A stretch of 64,000 bases of DNA. Source: Pseudomonas sp. MWU13-2100. GTDB taxonomy: Bacteria; Pseudomonadota; Gammaproteobacteria; Pseudomonadales; Pseudomonadaceae. The notes under the pieces were generated by a model that worked only from the letters and a program-made list of their open reading frames with translations, was not told where the DNA came from and made no database searches. The stretch covers positions 62,001 to 126,000 of the forward strand of contig NZ_JALLIX010000012.1 in assembly GCF_023242365.1 (NCBI RefSeq). Direction: 5' to 3'. Positions 35,718 to 45,005 of the stretch are shown piece after piece. Each line of letters starts with the position of its first letter. The first letter of the stretch is position 1. A program made the translations under genes and the position numbers.

Positions 35718-36443
35718 CTAGCGCACCGAGCGCAGGGCGGGGGTGAAGCGCGGAACCACGCGGCCCATGACTTCGGCGATATAGCTGAGGAACAGGGTGC
35801 CCACCGAGCTTTTGTAGTGTTGCGGGTCACGGCTGGCCACGGCAAGGACGCCATGTATGCCCTGATGGCTGATGGCAACCACTGCGGTAGAGCCGATCTG
35901 CTTACGCTGTTCTTCGCCGAACAGGAAGTCCAGCTCATGCTCGCGCAGGCTGCCGCTGATGCTCTTGCCTTCCGAGAGCAGGCCGCCGATGGCTTGTTGG
36001 GCTTCGGCATGGCTGACCCAGCGGCCCACCGGCATGGCGTTGTCGCCGAACAGGATCAGGCCGACGAAGGGCACCTGGAAATCCTGGCGCAGGCTGTCTT
36101 CCACGGCCATGACCAGGTCGTCGAGGCTGGCGGCATCCATCAGCGCGAGGATCAGGCGACGGGTTTTCTCGAACAGGCGATCGTTGTCCCGGGCCACGTC
36201 CATCAACTGCGACAGGCGATGGCGCATCTCGATGTTGCGCTCACGGAGGATTTTCATCTGGCGCTCGACCAGCGACACCGTGTCGCCGCGCCGATGAGGA
36301 ATGCGCAGCGCCGGCAGCAGTTCCTCGTGCTCGACGAAGAAATCCGGATGAGCCTCCAGGTAGGCGGCGACCTGCGCCGCCTCAAGGCTCTGCGCTGGCG
36401 GCTCGTGGGGCTGTTCGGCTGGAACCTGAGGCTGGTCGGTCAT
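35718..36443 (-). CDS. DUF484 family protein (GAF-like)
   Basis: This is a 241-residue protein. A proline-rich start leads into [26 protein letters not shown], the DUF484 signature, then a helix ([39 protein letters not shown]) and a C-terminal GAF-like domain. Start MTDQPQ (36443) leaves 13 bp after the dapF stop; an ATG at 36479 would overlap dapF. DUF484 genes are almost always found between dapF and xerC, but no molecular role is established that I know of. Its position in the lysA operon suggests only co-expression. Confidence 0.9.
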   Translation of the reverse strand: MTDQPQVPAEQPHEPPAQSLEAAQVAAYLEAHPDFFVEHEELLPALRIPHRRGDTVSLVERQMKILRERNIEMRHRLSQLMDVARDNDRLFEKTRRLILALMDAASLDDLVMAVEDSLRQDFQVPFVGLILFGDNAMPVGRWVSHAEAQQAIGGLLSEGKSISGSLREHELDFLFGEEQRKQIGSTAVVAISHQGIHGVLAVASRDPQHYKSSVGTLFLSYIAEVMGRVVPRFTPALRSVR

Positions 36444-36456
36444 GGTATTGGCTCGC

Positions 36457-37287
36457 TTATAGACGCACTTGTCCTTCATACACCCGAACGGCAGGACCCG
36501 TCATCATCACCGGTTCGCCGACACCCGCCCATTCGATGGACAGGCGTCCGCCGGGCAGGTCGAGGGTCACTGGCGAATCCATCCAGCCCTGGCTGATGGC
36601 GGCTACCGCGGCGGCGCAGGCGCCGGTCCCGCAGGCCTGGGTTTCCCCGGCGCCACGTTCCCAGACTCGCAGTTGTCCGCGGTGGCGGTCAATCACTTGC
36701 AGGAAGCCGACATTGACTCGGGCCGGAAAGCGCGGGTGATGTTCGATCTTCGGTCCCAATTCATGCACAGGCGCGCTGTTGATGTCGCTGACCCGCAGCA
36801 CTGCATGGGGATTGCCCATGGACACCGCGGCCAGGTCGACGCTCTGACCGTCGACATCCACGGCGTAGCTGCTGGCCTGCTGCTCGGCCAGGAACGGAAT
36901 CTCGGCCGGTACCAGGCGCGGCGGGCCCATGTTCACGCTGATCTGGCCGTCCTGGCGGACATCCAGCTCGATGATCCCGCTCTTGGTTTCGACGCGGATC
37001 TGGCGCTTGGCGGTCAGGCGTTTGTCGAGCACGAAACGGGCGAAACAACGGGCACCGTTGCCGCACTGTTCCACTTCCGAGCCGTCGGAATTGAAGATCC
37101 GATAGCGGAAATCCACCTCCGGATTGCTCGGCGCCTCGACGATCAGCAACTGGTCGAAGCCGATGCCGGTGTGGCGGTCACCCCATTGCTTGGCGTGCTT
37201 GGGCTGGATATGCGCGTGCTGGCTGACCAGGTCGAGGACCATGAAGTCGTTGCCCAGGCCGTGCATCTTGGTAAAACGCAGCAGCAT
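36457..37287 (-). CDS. dapF: Diaminopimelate epimerase
   Basis: This is a 276-residue PLP-independent epimerase that converts LL- to meso-diaminopimelate for peptidoglycan and lysine. Two catalytic cysteines are visible in QCGNGARC (about residue 73) and [11 protein letters not shown] (about residue 219). The start [14 protein letters not shown] is the classical N-terminus, so the upstream frame to 37371 was discarded. It is four bases behind the lysA stop, within the lptM-lysA-dapF-DUF484-xerC-yigB operon. Confidence 0.97.
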   Translation of the reverse strand: MLLRFTKMHGLGNDFMVLDLVSQHAHIQPKHAKQWGDRHTGIGFDQLLIVEAPSNPEVDFRYRIFNSDGSEVEQCGNGARCFARFVLDKRLTAKRQIRVETKSGIIELDVRQDGQISVNMGPPRLVPAEIPFLAEQQASSYAVDVDGQSVDLAAVSMGNPHAVLRVSDINSAPVHELGPKIEHHPRFPARVNVGFLQVIDRHRGQLRVWERGAGETQACGTGACAAAVAAISQGWMDSPVTLDLPGGRLSIEWAGVGEPVMMTGPAVRVYEGQVRL

Positions 37288-37291
37288 GGTC

Positions 37292-38539
37292 TTACTCCGG
37301 CAGCAGGCTTTCGCCGGCATACAGCTCGGCGACCGTCTCGCGACGACGCACTTCGAACATCTGCTCGCCATCCACCAGCACTTCGGCGGCGCGGCCGCGA
37401 GTGTTGTAGTTGGAGCTCATGACGAAACCATAGGCGCCGGCCGAGCGCACGGCCAGCAGGTCGCCTTCCTCAAGGGCCAACTGACGTTCCTTGGCCAGGA
37501 AGTCGCCAGTCTCGCAGATCGGCCCGACGATATCGTAGACCCGCCCGGCGGCTTCGCGCGGACGCACGGCGCTGACGCCCATCCAGGCCTGGTACAGGGC
37601 CGGGCGGATCAGGTCGTTCATCGCCGCGTCGACAATGGCGAAATCCTTGTGTTCGGTGTGCTTGAGGTACTCGACCTGGGTCAGCAGTACACCGGCATTG
37701 GCGACGATGTAGCGGCCCGGCTCGAACATCAGCCCCAGGTCGCGACCGGCAATACGCTCGCGCACGGCCTTGATGTAGTCGCCGACCAGCGGAGGCTCTT
37801 CGTCGCTATAACGTACGCCGACGCCGCCACCGAGGTCGATGTGCTGCAGGTAGATGCCGCATTCGCCGAGGCGGTCGATCAGCGCCAGAAGGCGGTCGAG
37901 GGCGTCGAGGAAGGGTTCGAGGGTGGTCAGTTGCGAGCCGATATGGCAGTCGACACCCAGCACTTCCAGGTTCGGCAGTTGCGCGGCGCGGATGTAGACA
38001 TCCTCGGCATCGGCAATGGCGATGCCGAACTTGTTCTCTTTGAGCCCGGTGGAGATGTACGGGTGGGTGCCGGCGTCGACATCCGGGTTGACCCGCAACG
38101 AGATCGGCGCACGCACGCCCAGCTCGGCCGCCACCACTTGCAGGCGTTCCAGCTCTTCGCTGGACTCGATGTTGAAGCAGTGCACACCGACTTCCAGAGC
38201 GCGGCGCATGTCTTCACGGGTCTTGCCGACGCCGGAGAAGACGATCTTGTCGGCGCTGCCGCCGGCGGCCAGGACCCGCTCCAGTTCGCCACGGGAAACG
38301 ATGTCGAAACCGGCGCCGAGGCGCGCCAGGACATTCAGCACGCCCAGGTTGGAGTTGGCCTTGACCGCGAAGCAGACCAGGTGCGGCATGCCTTCGAGGG
38401 CATTGGCATACGCGTTGTACTGCGCCTCGATGTGCGCGCGGGAATAGACGTAGGTTGGCGTGCCAAAGCGCTCGGCAATGGCGGACAAAGCTACACCTTC
38501 CGCGAACAGCTCACCGCCACGGTAGTTAAAAGCTTCCAT
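37292..38539 (-). CDS. lysA: Diaminopimelate decarboxylase
   Basis: This is a 415-residue fold-type III PLP decarboxylase that makes L-lysine from meso-diaminopimelate. The PLP-lysine motif is [13 protein letters not shown] (about residue 60), the glycine loop [10 protein letters not shown], and the second-subunit catalytic cysteine is in [11 protein letters not shown], then [33 protein letters not shown] precedes ATG 38539, and the lptM stop lies 9 bases upstream. It is here under operon control; no separate lysR-type regulator is adjacent. Confidence 0.97.
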   Translation of the reverse strand: MEAFNYRGGELFAEGVALSAIAERFGTPTYVYSRAHIEAQYNAYANALEGMPHLVCFAVKANSNLGVLNVLARLGAGFDIVSRGELERVLAAGGSADKIVFSGVGKTREDMRRALEVGVHCFNIESSEELERLQVVAAELGVRAPISLRVNPDVDAGTHPYISTGLKENKFGIAIADAEDVYIRAAQLPNLEVLGVDCHIGSQLTTLEPFLDALDRLLALIDRLGECGIYLQHIDLGGGVGVRYSDEEPPLVGDYIKAVRERIAGRDLGLMFEPGRYIVANAGVLLTQVEYLKHTEHKDFAIVDAAMNDLIRPALYQAWMGVSAVRPREAAGRVYDIVGPICETGDFLAKERQLALEEGDLLAVRSAGAYGFVMSSNYNTRGRAAEVLVDGEQMFEVRRRETVAELYAGESLLPE

Positions 38540-38548
38540 GGTGATCCC

Positions 38549-38710
38549 TTAGTAGGTGTCGTGCTGGTGCGCTTTGGCTTGCGAGGACTTGGCCTGGTCG
38601 TTCGGGTTCTGGCTGTCATCGGGCAGATACAGCGGACCTTTTTGACCGCAGGCGGAGACGAGGCAAGCGATCGCGAGGAGCGCAGCAAGGGAAGAGATCA
38701 GGCGCTTCAT
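38549..38710 (-). CDS. lptM: LPS translocon maturation lipoprotein LptM (YifL)
   Basis: This is a 53-residue lipoprotein: MKRLISSLAALLAIACLVSAC with lipobox VSAC, followed at once by the family signature GQKGPLYLPDD and a short polar tail. LptM helps LptD adopt its correct disulfides in the outer membrane. AAAGGATTTCGCC gives a good ribosome site for ATG 38710. In E. coli the gene also sits just before dapF. It is first in the leftward lysine/xerC operon and divergent from cyaY. Confidence 0.92.
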   Translation of the reverse strand: MKRLISSLAALLAIACLVSACGQKGPLYLPDDSQNPNDQAKSSQAKAHQHDTY

Positions 38711-38924
38711 GGCGAAATCCTTTGAAAAAGCATTAATTGCGCCGGAGTATACCGGCCACCCGGCGGCTTGCCTATGCGGGCCGCTGCCCGTCCGGCGGCG
38801 CCCGGGCACCGTTTGTGGATTATTGATGTCACTCTTGGCCCCACGTGGTTATGCTTTGCAATCGTCCGGGAGCGCTCGTATCTTGCGGCGCTTGAAGGGA
38901 CAGGCATTTTTCGAGGTTCGCGCA

Positions 38925-39281
38925 ATGAGTTTGACTGAAGCCCGTTTTCACGATCTGGTCGATAACACCCAGCAAAATCTGGAAGATGTGTTCGACGAGA
39001 GTGGCCTGGATGTGGACCTGGAAAACTCCGGCGGTGTGCTGACCGTGAAGTTCGAAGGCGGCAGCCAGCTGATCTTCAGTCGCCAGGAGCCGCTGCGTCA
39101 GCTCTGGCTGGCGACGTCCAAGCCCACCGGCGGCTATCACTTCGAGTACAAGGAAAGCAGCAGCGAGGATGAAGACGGCAGCTATTGGTTCTGTGTGAAG
39201 AGCGAAGAGAAGCTCAACGAGATCCTGGCGCGCTTTACCCTGGACCAGGCCGGTGTCGACCTGGATTTCGAAGAGATCTGA
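38925..39281 (+). CDS. cyaY: Iron donor protein CyaY (bacterial frataxin)
   Basis: This is a 118-residue frataxin homologue. It has an acidic first helix (MSLTEARFHDLVDNTQQNLEDVFDESGLDVDLEN), the strand segment LTVKFEGGSQLIFSRQEPLRQLWLAT and GGYHFEY...SYWFCVKSEEKLNEIL. It binds iron through the acidic ridge and modulates IscS during Fe-S cluster assembly. GAGGTTCGCGCA precedes ATG 38925. It is divergent from lptM and followed two bases later by a DUF1289 gene. Confidence 0.95.
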   Translation: MSLTEARFHDLVDNTQQNLEDVFDESGLDVDLENSGGVLTVKFEGGSQLIFSRQEPLRQLWLATSKPTGGYHFEYKESSSEDEDGSYWFCVKSEEKLNEILARFTLDQAGVDLDFEEI

Positions 39282-39283
39282 TC

Positions 39284-39505
39284 GTGACGCAGCAAACCGC
39301 CCCGGTACGCCCGGCGAAGCCGTTGTACAGCAACGTCAGCCCGGCCGTGCCGTCGCCTTGTGTGAGCCTTTGCCGGCTGGATGAGCAGAAAATTTGTATC
39401 GGCTGTTTTCGGCATGTCGAGGATATCCGCGAGTGGCGCGCGGCGGATGATGCGCGTCGCCGGGTGATCTGCGAGCAGGCCCGGCAGCGCCAGGCCCGGG
39501 CCTGA
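39284..39505 (+). CDS. DUF1289 small cysteine-containing protein
   Basis: This is a 73-residue protein with the DUF1289 signature PCVSLCRLDEQKICIGCFRHVEDIREW; the four cysteines (CxxxC...CxxC) suggest metal binding. The likely start is GTG 39284, two bases after the cyaY stop, with GAAGAG upstream; there is no ATG in the right place. The coupling to cyaY is consistent with a role near iron or Fe-S handling, but that is inference. Function is unknown. Confidence 0.82.
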   Translation: MTQQTAPVRPAKPLYSNVSPAVPSPCVSLCRLDEQKICIGCFRHVEDIREWRAADDARRRVICEQARQRQARA

Positions 39506-39539
39506 CGAGGTCGCTGGGGCATTGTGGAGAAGGGGGCTG

Positions 39540-39602
39540 CCTGTGGCGATGGAGCTGCCTGTGGCAGGGGCTTGCCTGTGGCGAGGTGGCTCGCCACAGG
39601 TC
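39540..39602. repeat. Degenerate REP-like repeats
   Basis: CTGTGGCGATGGAGCTGCCTGTGG, split by a near copy CTGTGGCGAGGTGGCTCGCC, gives short repeated CTGTGGC units and a small inverted GGTGGCTCGCCAC core. It appears to be a decayed REP cluster. Confidence 0.5.
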
Positions 39603-39685
39603 AGTCCTCTAGATCCCATCTCTGCACCGGACCGGGCCCTTTTCCCGGGTTGTGTATTTACGCCGCTGTGGTAGTGTCCGGGTAC

Positions 39686-39740
39686 GCCTCGTGTTGACGA
39701 GGCCTGTGAAAACCCCGCCTTTCGTGGCGGGGTTTTGCTT
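39686..39740 (+). promoter_or_regulatory. rnk leader: two hairpins ending in a terminator (attenuator-like)
   Basis: GCCTCG-TGTTGA-CGAGGC (39686-39703) is followed at once by AAAACCCCGCC (39709-39719) / GGCGGGGTTTT (39726-39736) and a T-rich tail. The terminator lies 38 bp before the rnk start. A leader attenuator upstream of rnk has been proposed in gamma-proteobacteria, which fits. It could instead simply end the cyaY-DUF1289 transcript. Confidence 0.6.
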
Positions 39741-39773
39741 TTATCGTGCAGAAAAAAGGAGTCTGCCTGGATC

Positions 39774-40187
39774 ATGAGCACCGCACCTTCCATCATCCTC
39801 ACCCGCCTTGACGTGCAACGTCTGGAGCGCCTGATCGACAGCCTGGACGACACGCTGCCCGGCGTCATCGCGTTGCAAGCCGAACTGGATCGCGCCGACA
39901 GCGTGGTAGGTCACGAAGAAGTGCCCGCCGGTGTCGTGACCATGAACTCCCGGGTGCACTGCCGTGAAGAAGTCAGCGGCAAGGACTATCGCCTGACCCT
40001 GGTGTATCCGCAGGATGCCAATGCCGATGAAGGGCGGATTTCCATTCTCGCGCCGGTGGGTAGCGCTTTGCTCGGTTTGCAGGTCGGCCAGCACATCGAC
40101 TGGCCGGCCCCGGGCGGCAAGACCCTGAAGCTGAACCTGCTGGAAGTGGAATACCAGCCCGAAGCCGCCGGCGACTTCCACCTCTGA
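39774..40187 (+). CDS. rnk: Nucleoside diphosphate kinase regulator Rnk
   Basis: This is a 137-residue GreA/Rnk-family protein. It has a short N-terminal coiled part (RLDVQRLERLIDSLDDTLPGVIALQAELDRADSV) and a C-terminal GreA-like beta domain (VTMNSRVHCRE...YRLTLVYPQDANADEGRISILAPVGSALLGL..GQHIDWPAPGG). Rnk binds RNA polymerase near the secondary channel and affects nucleoside triphosphate pools and alginate output in Pseudomonas. AAAAGGAG sets ATG 39774. The structured leader upstream may attenuate expression. Confidence 0.94.
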   Translation: MSTAPSIILTRLDVQRLERLIDSLDDTLPGVIALQAELDRADSVVGHEEVPAGVVTMNSRVHCREEVSGKDYRLTLVYPQDANADEGRISILAPVGSALLGLQVGQHIDWPAPGGKTLKLNLLEVEYQPEAAGDFHL

Positions 40188-40248
40188 GCCCGCCGTGGCG
40201 CCCCTGGCCGGGCGCCGGCAACCTGACCGCCTTTCGCCGCGGGTGCCC

Positions 40249-43095
40249 TCAGACCTGGTCCAGTGCCAGGTTCAGCGCGCTTTCCAGTTCGGCCTTGTAG
40301 CGCAGGTAGAGATTGCTCGAACCCTGCCCGTCGCCGATCAGCGCGCTCAGGTCCAGGTCGGTGATGTAGCAGCGGTAGCGTTCGACTTCCCGGCGTTGCC
40401 CGACGATTTCCCGGGCGACCGTGATAAACAACTGGTCGCCGTATTCCAGTTCGGAAAACTCCCGCTGATTGCAGTACAGGGTGACCTGGACCGCATCAGT
40501 TCCGGCCTTGCCGACAATCGCCTGGACGTCATAGAACGGCTTGTTGACCGGGGTCTGTGGCGCCGGTCGGGTTTCAACCCGGCGCGCTCGCCCCGGTCCC
40601 GAGGGCAGCAGCTGGTAATACAGGGTTTCCAGCGCCGCCGAAGGCTGTGTCGTGTCCATGGGCATCAGCGCCTCGCGGCGGTAGAGAATCGACTGCAGGA
40701 AGCGTTGCAGCGGCACCAGCAGGCTTTGCTCGTCATGGAACGGCAGGCGCTGTTGCCACAGGGCGTTGAATTCGTCCAGTACATAGAGCTCTGCGTAGGT
40801 CTCGTTGATCCGGTAGAACACCTGCACGCACTCGGGCTGACCCATGGGCAACACCAGCGCCAGGTCGTGCTCCTCCATCGCCCGGATGTCCACGTACAGT
40901 GGACTGTAGACGGACAGATCCTGGTTCAGGTAGTTGAACAACTCCGGCAGGCTGTCCAGGGCGATATGCTTGACGTGGCCCTGCACCAGTTCCAGGACGT
41001 GATAGAGCTGCTGGACCTGGACCAGATAACGATGGTTGAGGTTGCCGAGCAACAATTCCTGGGCGGTGTTGAGGACTTCTTCGACCCGTTGGGCAATGAA
41101 CTGCGCCCGGTTGTGGCAGAAGCAGCGCACCCGCAGGCGCGGCAGCTGGCGCCCGATCGGCAGGTGGTTGAGGTAGTTGCGCAGGCAATCGAGCAGTGCA
41201 TGAGGGCCGTGGTAACGGTTGATCAGCACTTCGTTCCAGCTGTTGAGCGTGACCTGGTCGAGGGTCAGCACCAGGTTTTCCCTGACGCCGGCGTAACTCA
41301 GGGAGTCGGTGCGCTCGGTGGTCATCAGGATATTCAGGTCGCGGTGGTGCTTGAGCGGGTCGACCCCGATGTTCACCAGGATCAGCACTTCGGCCGCGAT
41401 ACTCGGGCGCAGCAACTGTTCCTCGCTGACGCTGCCCAGTGGCAGAGGAAGGGTCTGTTGCAGGCTGCCCAGCAGGTTGAACAGTTCGAACTCGGTCAGG
41501 TCGCTGCTGCCGGGGTGTAGCGACAGGCGCGTGGTGGCGTCGATCACGCCATTGCGGTGGCACCAGGTCAGCAGCTCCAGCAGTTCGCGGCTGCGCTTGA
41601 TCGGGGCGAAGTTTTCCCACTCCAGGGCGCTCAGGCTGCCGTTGTACAGGCCCCAGTGGGTTTTCCCCGGCTCCTTGCGGTTGGGCGACTGGACCAAGGT
41701 GAGGGTGTCTTCGGCCAGGTCCGGGGCGATGCCGGGGTTGATGAACTCGATCTTGCCGGCCTTGCGCTCGAACGCGGCGTATAGGCGGCGGCCGAGAACA
41801 TTGAGGTCGCGCTTGTTGATCAGGCTGACCGCCTGTTCGGTGCGGGCGAACTGGGTCAGGAAGCGGTAGCTGTAGTTGAGTTCGTTGACCAGGGCCCGGC
41901 GTTCGGCGCTGACCTGGCGGACTTTCCACTGGCTGCGGCTGTCGAGCAGCGCCAGTTGCCGGCGGTCCCAGCCCCACTCGGCGGCCAGCCGCATCAGTAG
42001 CAGGCGCTGCCAGCTGCGGTTGCGCGCGCTCTGGCCGGTGAGCTTGCGGTTGACCTTCAGGTACAGGCTGCGCCGCACCAGTTCCAGGCGTTCCGGTTCA
42101 TTGCGGGCCTTGAGGTACTCCTCGATGCGCCGGTAGACCACGATGTAGGGGTCCAGCTCGTCGAGGTCCAGGTGATTGGCGAACACTGCCTGCTTGAAAC
42201 GCAGGCTCAGGCACTCGACGTGTGGATGTTCGCTGGCGTAGACCTCGATCAGCAGCAGTTTGAGCACCGATTTGTAGGGCGATTCGATACCCTTGAACAG
42301 TTGCCAGAGTCCGGCACCGATGAACTCCCCCGGCGGGATCCGCGCCAGATGGCCGAGATCGAGGGTTTCGTTGGCGCGGATAAAGCGCTTGGACAGCAAG
42401 GTGTGGGTGTACTGGTCGTAGCGCTGCTCCTCGTACACCGGCACCAGCCACCACAGTGGCGTGCGTCCGGCGAGCCAGATGGCGGTACGGTAGAACTCGT
42501 CCAGCAACAGGTAATGCTGGGTGGTGCCGCAGTCTTCCGAGCTCAGTTGTGTATCGCGTTCGCCGCGCACGAAGCGGCTCGGGTCGATCAGGAAGAAATG
42601 CGCCTCGGCGCCCTGGCTGGCGGCCCATTCCTCCAGCAGCTGGCACTTCTTGCGCAGTTCGGCCAGCTCGCCCTGGCTCAGTTCGCTGGCGTGGCAGACC
42701 CACATGTCCATGTCGCTCTGCTCAGCCTGGGCCAGGGTGCCGAGGCTGCCCATCAGGAACAGGCCGTGGATCGGCCGCGGTGGATTGCCGTGGCGGGTCT
42801 TATAGGAAAAGGAGCGGGTCAGGCGCTGGGCTTCGGCCAAGGCCAGCTCGCCGGGCTCATAGTCCGACAGCCCGGCCGGTGTACTGCCCGAGACATAGCC
42901 GGGCAGCAACGGGTGATTGACGTGGAAAAACAGCGGCAGCAGGTTCAGCACCACTTGCTGGCGCGGTGACAGGCCTTCGAGGGCACGATCCATGCGCCCC
43001 TGGTTGAGCTTCAGGAAGCGCGCACGCAGTTGGCTGAGGACTTTGCGATCGATTCCCTCGTCCAGGTTCGGGCGAATTTCGTGGGTACGCGTCAT
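40249..43095 (-). CDS. cyaA: Class I adenylate cyclase
   Basis: This is a 948-residue class I cyclase of the enterobacterial CyaA type; it makes cAMP, the effector of Vfr/Crp. The catalytic N-terminal half carries LFLMGSLGTLAQAEQSDMDMWVCH with the GS...DxDxW nucleotidyltransferase pattern. Other family blocks are LFHVNHPLLPGYV and WWLVPVYEEQRYD, and the C-terminal half is the regulatory portion. It lies alone between rnk (convergent) and the TIGR02647 gene. The protein is cytoplasmic and full length. Confidence 0.96.
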   Translation of the reverse strand: MTRTHEIRPNLDEGIDRKVLSQLRARFLKLNQGRMDRALEGLSPRQQVVLNLLPLFFHVNHPLLPGYVSGSTPAGLSDYEPGELALAEAQRLTRSFSYKTRHGNPPRPIHGLFLMGSLGTLAQAEQSDMDMWVCHASELSQGELAELRKKCQLLEEWAASQGAEAHFFLIDPSRFVRGERDTQLSSEDCGTTQHYLLLDEFYRTAIWLAGRTPLWWLVPVYEEQRYDQYTHTLLSKRFIRANETLDLGHLARIPPGEFIGAGLWQLFKGIESPYKSVLKLLLIEVYASEHPHVECLSLRFKQAVFANHLDLDELDPYIVVYRRIEEYLKARNEPERLELVRRSLYLKVNRKLTGQSARNRSWQRLLLMRLAAEWGWDRRQLALLDSRSQWKVRQVSAERRALVNELNYSYRFLTQFARTEQAVSLINKRDLNVLGRRLYAAFERKAGKIEFINPGIAPDLAEDTLTLVQSPNRKEPGKTHWGLYNGSLSALEWENFAPIKRSRELLELLTWCHRNGVIDATTRLSLHPGSSDLTEFELFNLLGSLQQTLPLPLGSVSEEQLLRPSIAAEVLILVNIGVDPLKHHRDLNILMTTERTDSLSYAGVRENLVLTLDQVTLNSWNEVLINRYHGPHALLDCLRNYLNHLPIGRQLPRLRVRCFCHNRAQFIAQRVEEVLNTAQELLLGNLNHRYLVQVQQLYHVLELVQGHVKHIALDSLPELFNYLNQDLSVYSPLYVDIRAMEEHDLALVLPMGQPECVQVFYRINETYAELYVLDEFNALWQQRLPFHDEQSLLVPLQRFLQSILYRREALMPMDTTQPSAALETLYYQLLPSGPGRARRVETRPAPQTPVNKPFYDVQAIVGKAGTDAVQVTLYCNQREFSELEYGDQLFITVAREIVGQRREVERYRCYITDLDLSALIGDGQGSSNLYLRYKAELESALNLALDQV

Positions 43096-43271
43096 GTCTT
43101 ACTCAAACCGGTTCGCGGGGCTCGAAAGGAAGGGGTTCGCAAGGATGGCAGTTTAGCGCCGAAGTGGCAGGACGCTTAAACAGAATTTCTTCTGGACGCC
43201 GGTTTTTCAAGGTTTTGTCGTCGGCGCCCGCGAGATCAGGCAGGAGGAGATCCCGTGGGCGCGGCGAAGGG

Positions 43272-43517
43272 TCAGGCGGCTTCTTTGACCGCCAGTATGG
43301 TCAGCAGGCCCTGGGCATGTTCGGCTGCGTCACGGCCCAGGCTGGTCAGGTAACCACCGTCTGCTTGGGTGATGAGTTCTTTCTCGAACAGGCGTTGGGC
43401 GGCGGCGATGGCTTTTGGCGCGGCGGTCTGGTGAATTTTCAGGCCTTCCTGGGAATTGCCCAGATTGAACAGTGCAAGGATTTCCAGTTCGGCAACCAAC
43501 TCAGGGGTATACGACAT
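43272..43517 (-). CDS. TIGR02647 family protein
   Basis: This is an 81-residue soluble protein (MSYTPELVAELEILALFNLGNSQEGLKIH... ITQADGGYLTSLGRDAAEHAQGLLTIL) matching the small proteobacterial TIGR02647 group. A winged-helix-like arrangement is suggested by the helix AAAQRLFEKELI and the turn QADGGYLT, but no DNA-binding evidence is known to me. GGAGTCC precedes ATG 43517. It is upstream of cyaA in the same orientation with a 176-bp gap, so co-transcription is uncertain. Confidence 0.85.
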   Translation of the reverse strand: MSYTPELVAELEILALFNLGNSQEGLKIHQTAAPKAIAAAQRLFEKELITQADGGYLTSLGRDAAEHAQGLLTILAVKEAA

Positions 43518-43624
43518 AAGGACTCCAGACTTTCTAGGAATTATTGGACGACAGCGCCCCTAAGGTGATCGCAGTTGAGCGCGCTGTCCAGTCTTCGATG
43601 CGTGTACGACTGGACGGTTGGGAC

Positions 43625-43656
43625 AACGCCCCGGGGCCGGGTGGTGACGGGGCGTT
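43625..43656. terminator. Hairpin between the two small leftward genes
   Basis: AACGCCCCG (43625-43633) pairs perfectly with CGGGGCGTT (43648-43656). It sits 38 bp beyond the stop of the leftward 94-residue gene. Confidence 0.65.
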
Positions 43657-43693
43657 ATCAGTGTAGACAGGGGGCGTGGTAAATCCAGGAGAC

Positions 43694-43978
43694 TTACTTG
43701 TTCTCGGGTGGAAGTTCCGGCAACGCGCGCAGCGCGGTCTCGTACCACTCTGTATTGAACGGGCGATCCTCATCGAGCATCCCATCGATCTCCACCGCCA
43801 GCACGTGGGCCATCAGGTTGAGGATATCTTCGCGCTCGTAACCCACCAGGGTCAGTTTGTTGAAGATTGCCTTGGCCGCCGGCGGATTGTCGGTCTCGAT
43901 CTGGTTTTCGATGGCCTGGGTCAGGGTGCTCTCGGCGAACGCTTCGTCGTCGTTGTCGATATCGGTTGGTTCGCTCAT
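43694..43978 (-). CDS. Small acidic protein of unknown function
   Basis: This is a 94-residue acidic protein: a disordered start (SEPTDIDNDDEAFAES), then two or three helices (LTQAIENQIETDNPPAAKAIFNKLTLVGYEREDILNLMAHVLAVEIDGML) and a short ending DRPFNTEWYETALRALPELPPENK. TTGAGGAGTCCGCC gives a strong ribosome site for ATG 43978. The helical core looks like a compact protein-interaction module. I do not recognise a named family; the position is conserved near cyaA in pseudomonads as far as I recall. No function is assigned. Confidence 0.82.
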   Translation of the reverse strand: MSEPTDIDNDDEAFAESTLTQAIENQIETDNPPAAKAIFNKLTLVGYEREDILNLMAHVLAVEIDGMLDEDRPFNTEWYETALRALPELPPENK

Positions 43979-44102
43979 GGCGGACTCCTCAAGGAAAGGC
44001 GACCAGTTTAACTGCATTCAGGGGCGTGATGCTGCTGGCGAGAGCTCGTTCGAGGCTCTATAACTGCCGGGCCAACCCCCTGCACGGCCTGGAGGCTTTG
44101 TG

Positions 44103-44762
44103 ATGCTCAAACTTTATGGATTCGCGGTCAGCAACTACTACAACATGGTCAAGCTGGCGCTGCTGGAAAAGGGCGTACCCTTCGAGGAGGTGTCGTTTTA
44201 TGCCGGACAGACCCCGGAAGCCCTGGCAATCAGCCCCCGTGGCAAGGTCCCGGTGCTGGGCGTCCCGCAGGGTTTCATCAACGAAACCGCGGTGATCCTG
44301 CCGTATATCGATGACACCCAGCCAGGGGTGAAGCTGTTGCCGGCCGATCCTTTCCAGCGTGCCCAGGTGTTGGCGCTGGCCAAGGAAATCGAGTTGTACA
44401 TCGAATTGCCGGCGCGTGCTTCGTTTGCTGAAGCCTTCTTCGGGATGCCGGTACCGGAGGCGATCAAGGAGAAGACTCGCGCCGAACTGTTGTTGGGCTT
44501 TGCCTCGCTCAAGCGTCATGGCGCGTTCGCGCCTTATGTCGCGGGCAGCGAGTTCAGCGTGGCGGATATCTACTTTCTCTACAGCGTCGACCTGGCCTGC
44601 GCGGTCGGCCAGAAGTTGTTCGGGATTGATTTCATGGCCGAGATGCCCGAGGCCAAGGCCTTGCTGGAGCGCTTGCAGCAGTGGCCGAATGTGCAGCGGA
44701 TTGCCGCGGACAAGGACGCGGCGATGCCGGCGTTCCTGGCGATGGTCGCGGCCAAGAAATAA
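44103..44762 (+). CDS. Glutathione S-transferase family protein
   Basis: This is a 219-residue two-domain protein. The N-terminal thioredoxin-like domain (LKLYGFAVSNYYNMVKLALLEKGVPFEEV, then SPRGKVPVLGVPQGFINETAVILPYID) has the cis-Pro KVPVL and the ET glutathione-contact motif. An all-helical C-terminal domain contains AGSEFSVADIYFLYSVDLA. ATG 44103 is spaced seven bases from GGAGG. Family members conjugate or reduce substrates with glutathione; no substrate is evident. It is convergent with argH across a REP pair. Confidence 0.9.
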   Translation: MLKLYGFAVSNYYNMVKLALLEKGVPFEEVSFYAGQTPEALAISPRGKVPVLGVPQGFINETAVILPYIDDTQPGVKLLPADPFQRAQVLALAKEIELYIELPARASFAEAFFGMPVPEAIKEKTRAELLLGFASLKRHGAFAPYVAGSEFSVADIYFLYSVDLACAVGQKLFGIDFMAEMPEAKALLERLQQWPNVQRIAADKDAAMPAFLAMVAAKK

Positions 44763-44820
44763 GAAATGCGCGGCGTGGAGCTGGGTACAGCGCAATACCC
44801 TTTTGAGATCGGGCACGACC

Positions 44821-44956
44821 CTGTGGCGAGCGGGCTTGCCCGCGCTCGGCTGCGCAGCAGTCGCAAACGCTGATATCTTGGTCTGTCTGATGTGCCAGGG
44901 TCGCAGGTTTTAGGGCTGCTTCGCCGCCCAGCGCGGGCAAGCCCGCTCGCCACAGG
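44821..44956. repeat. REP pair, GGCGAGCGGGCTTGCCCGCGC type
   Basis: CTGTGGCGAGCGGGCTTGCC (44821 onward) is mirrored by GGCAAGCCCGCTCGCCACAG ending at 44955, with inner GGTTTTAGGGCTGC. It sits between convergent GST and argH genes. Confidence 0.88.
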
Positions 44957-45005
44957 GTTCAGCCAGGCTTGAAATCGCTCTTGCCTGGCTTCCCTACACT
45001 ACGGA

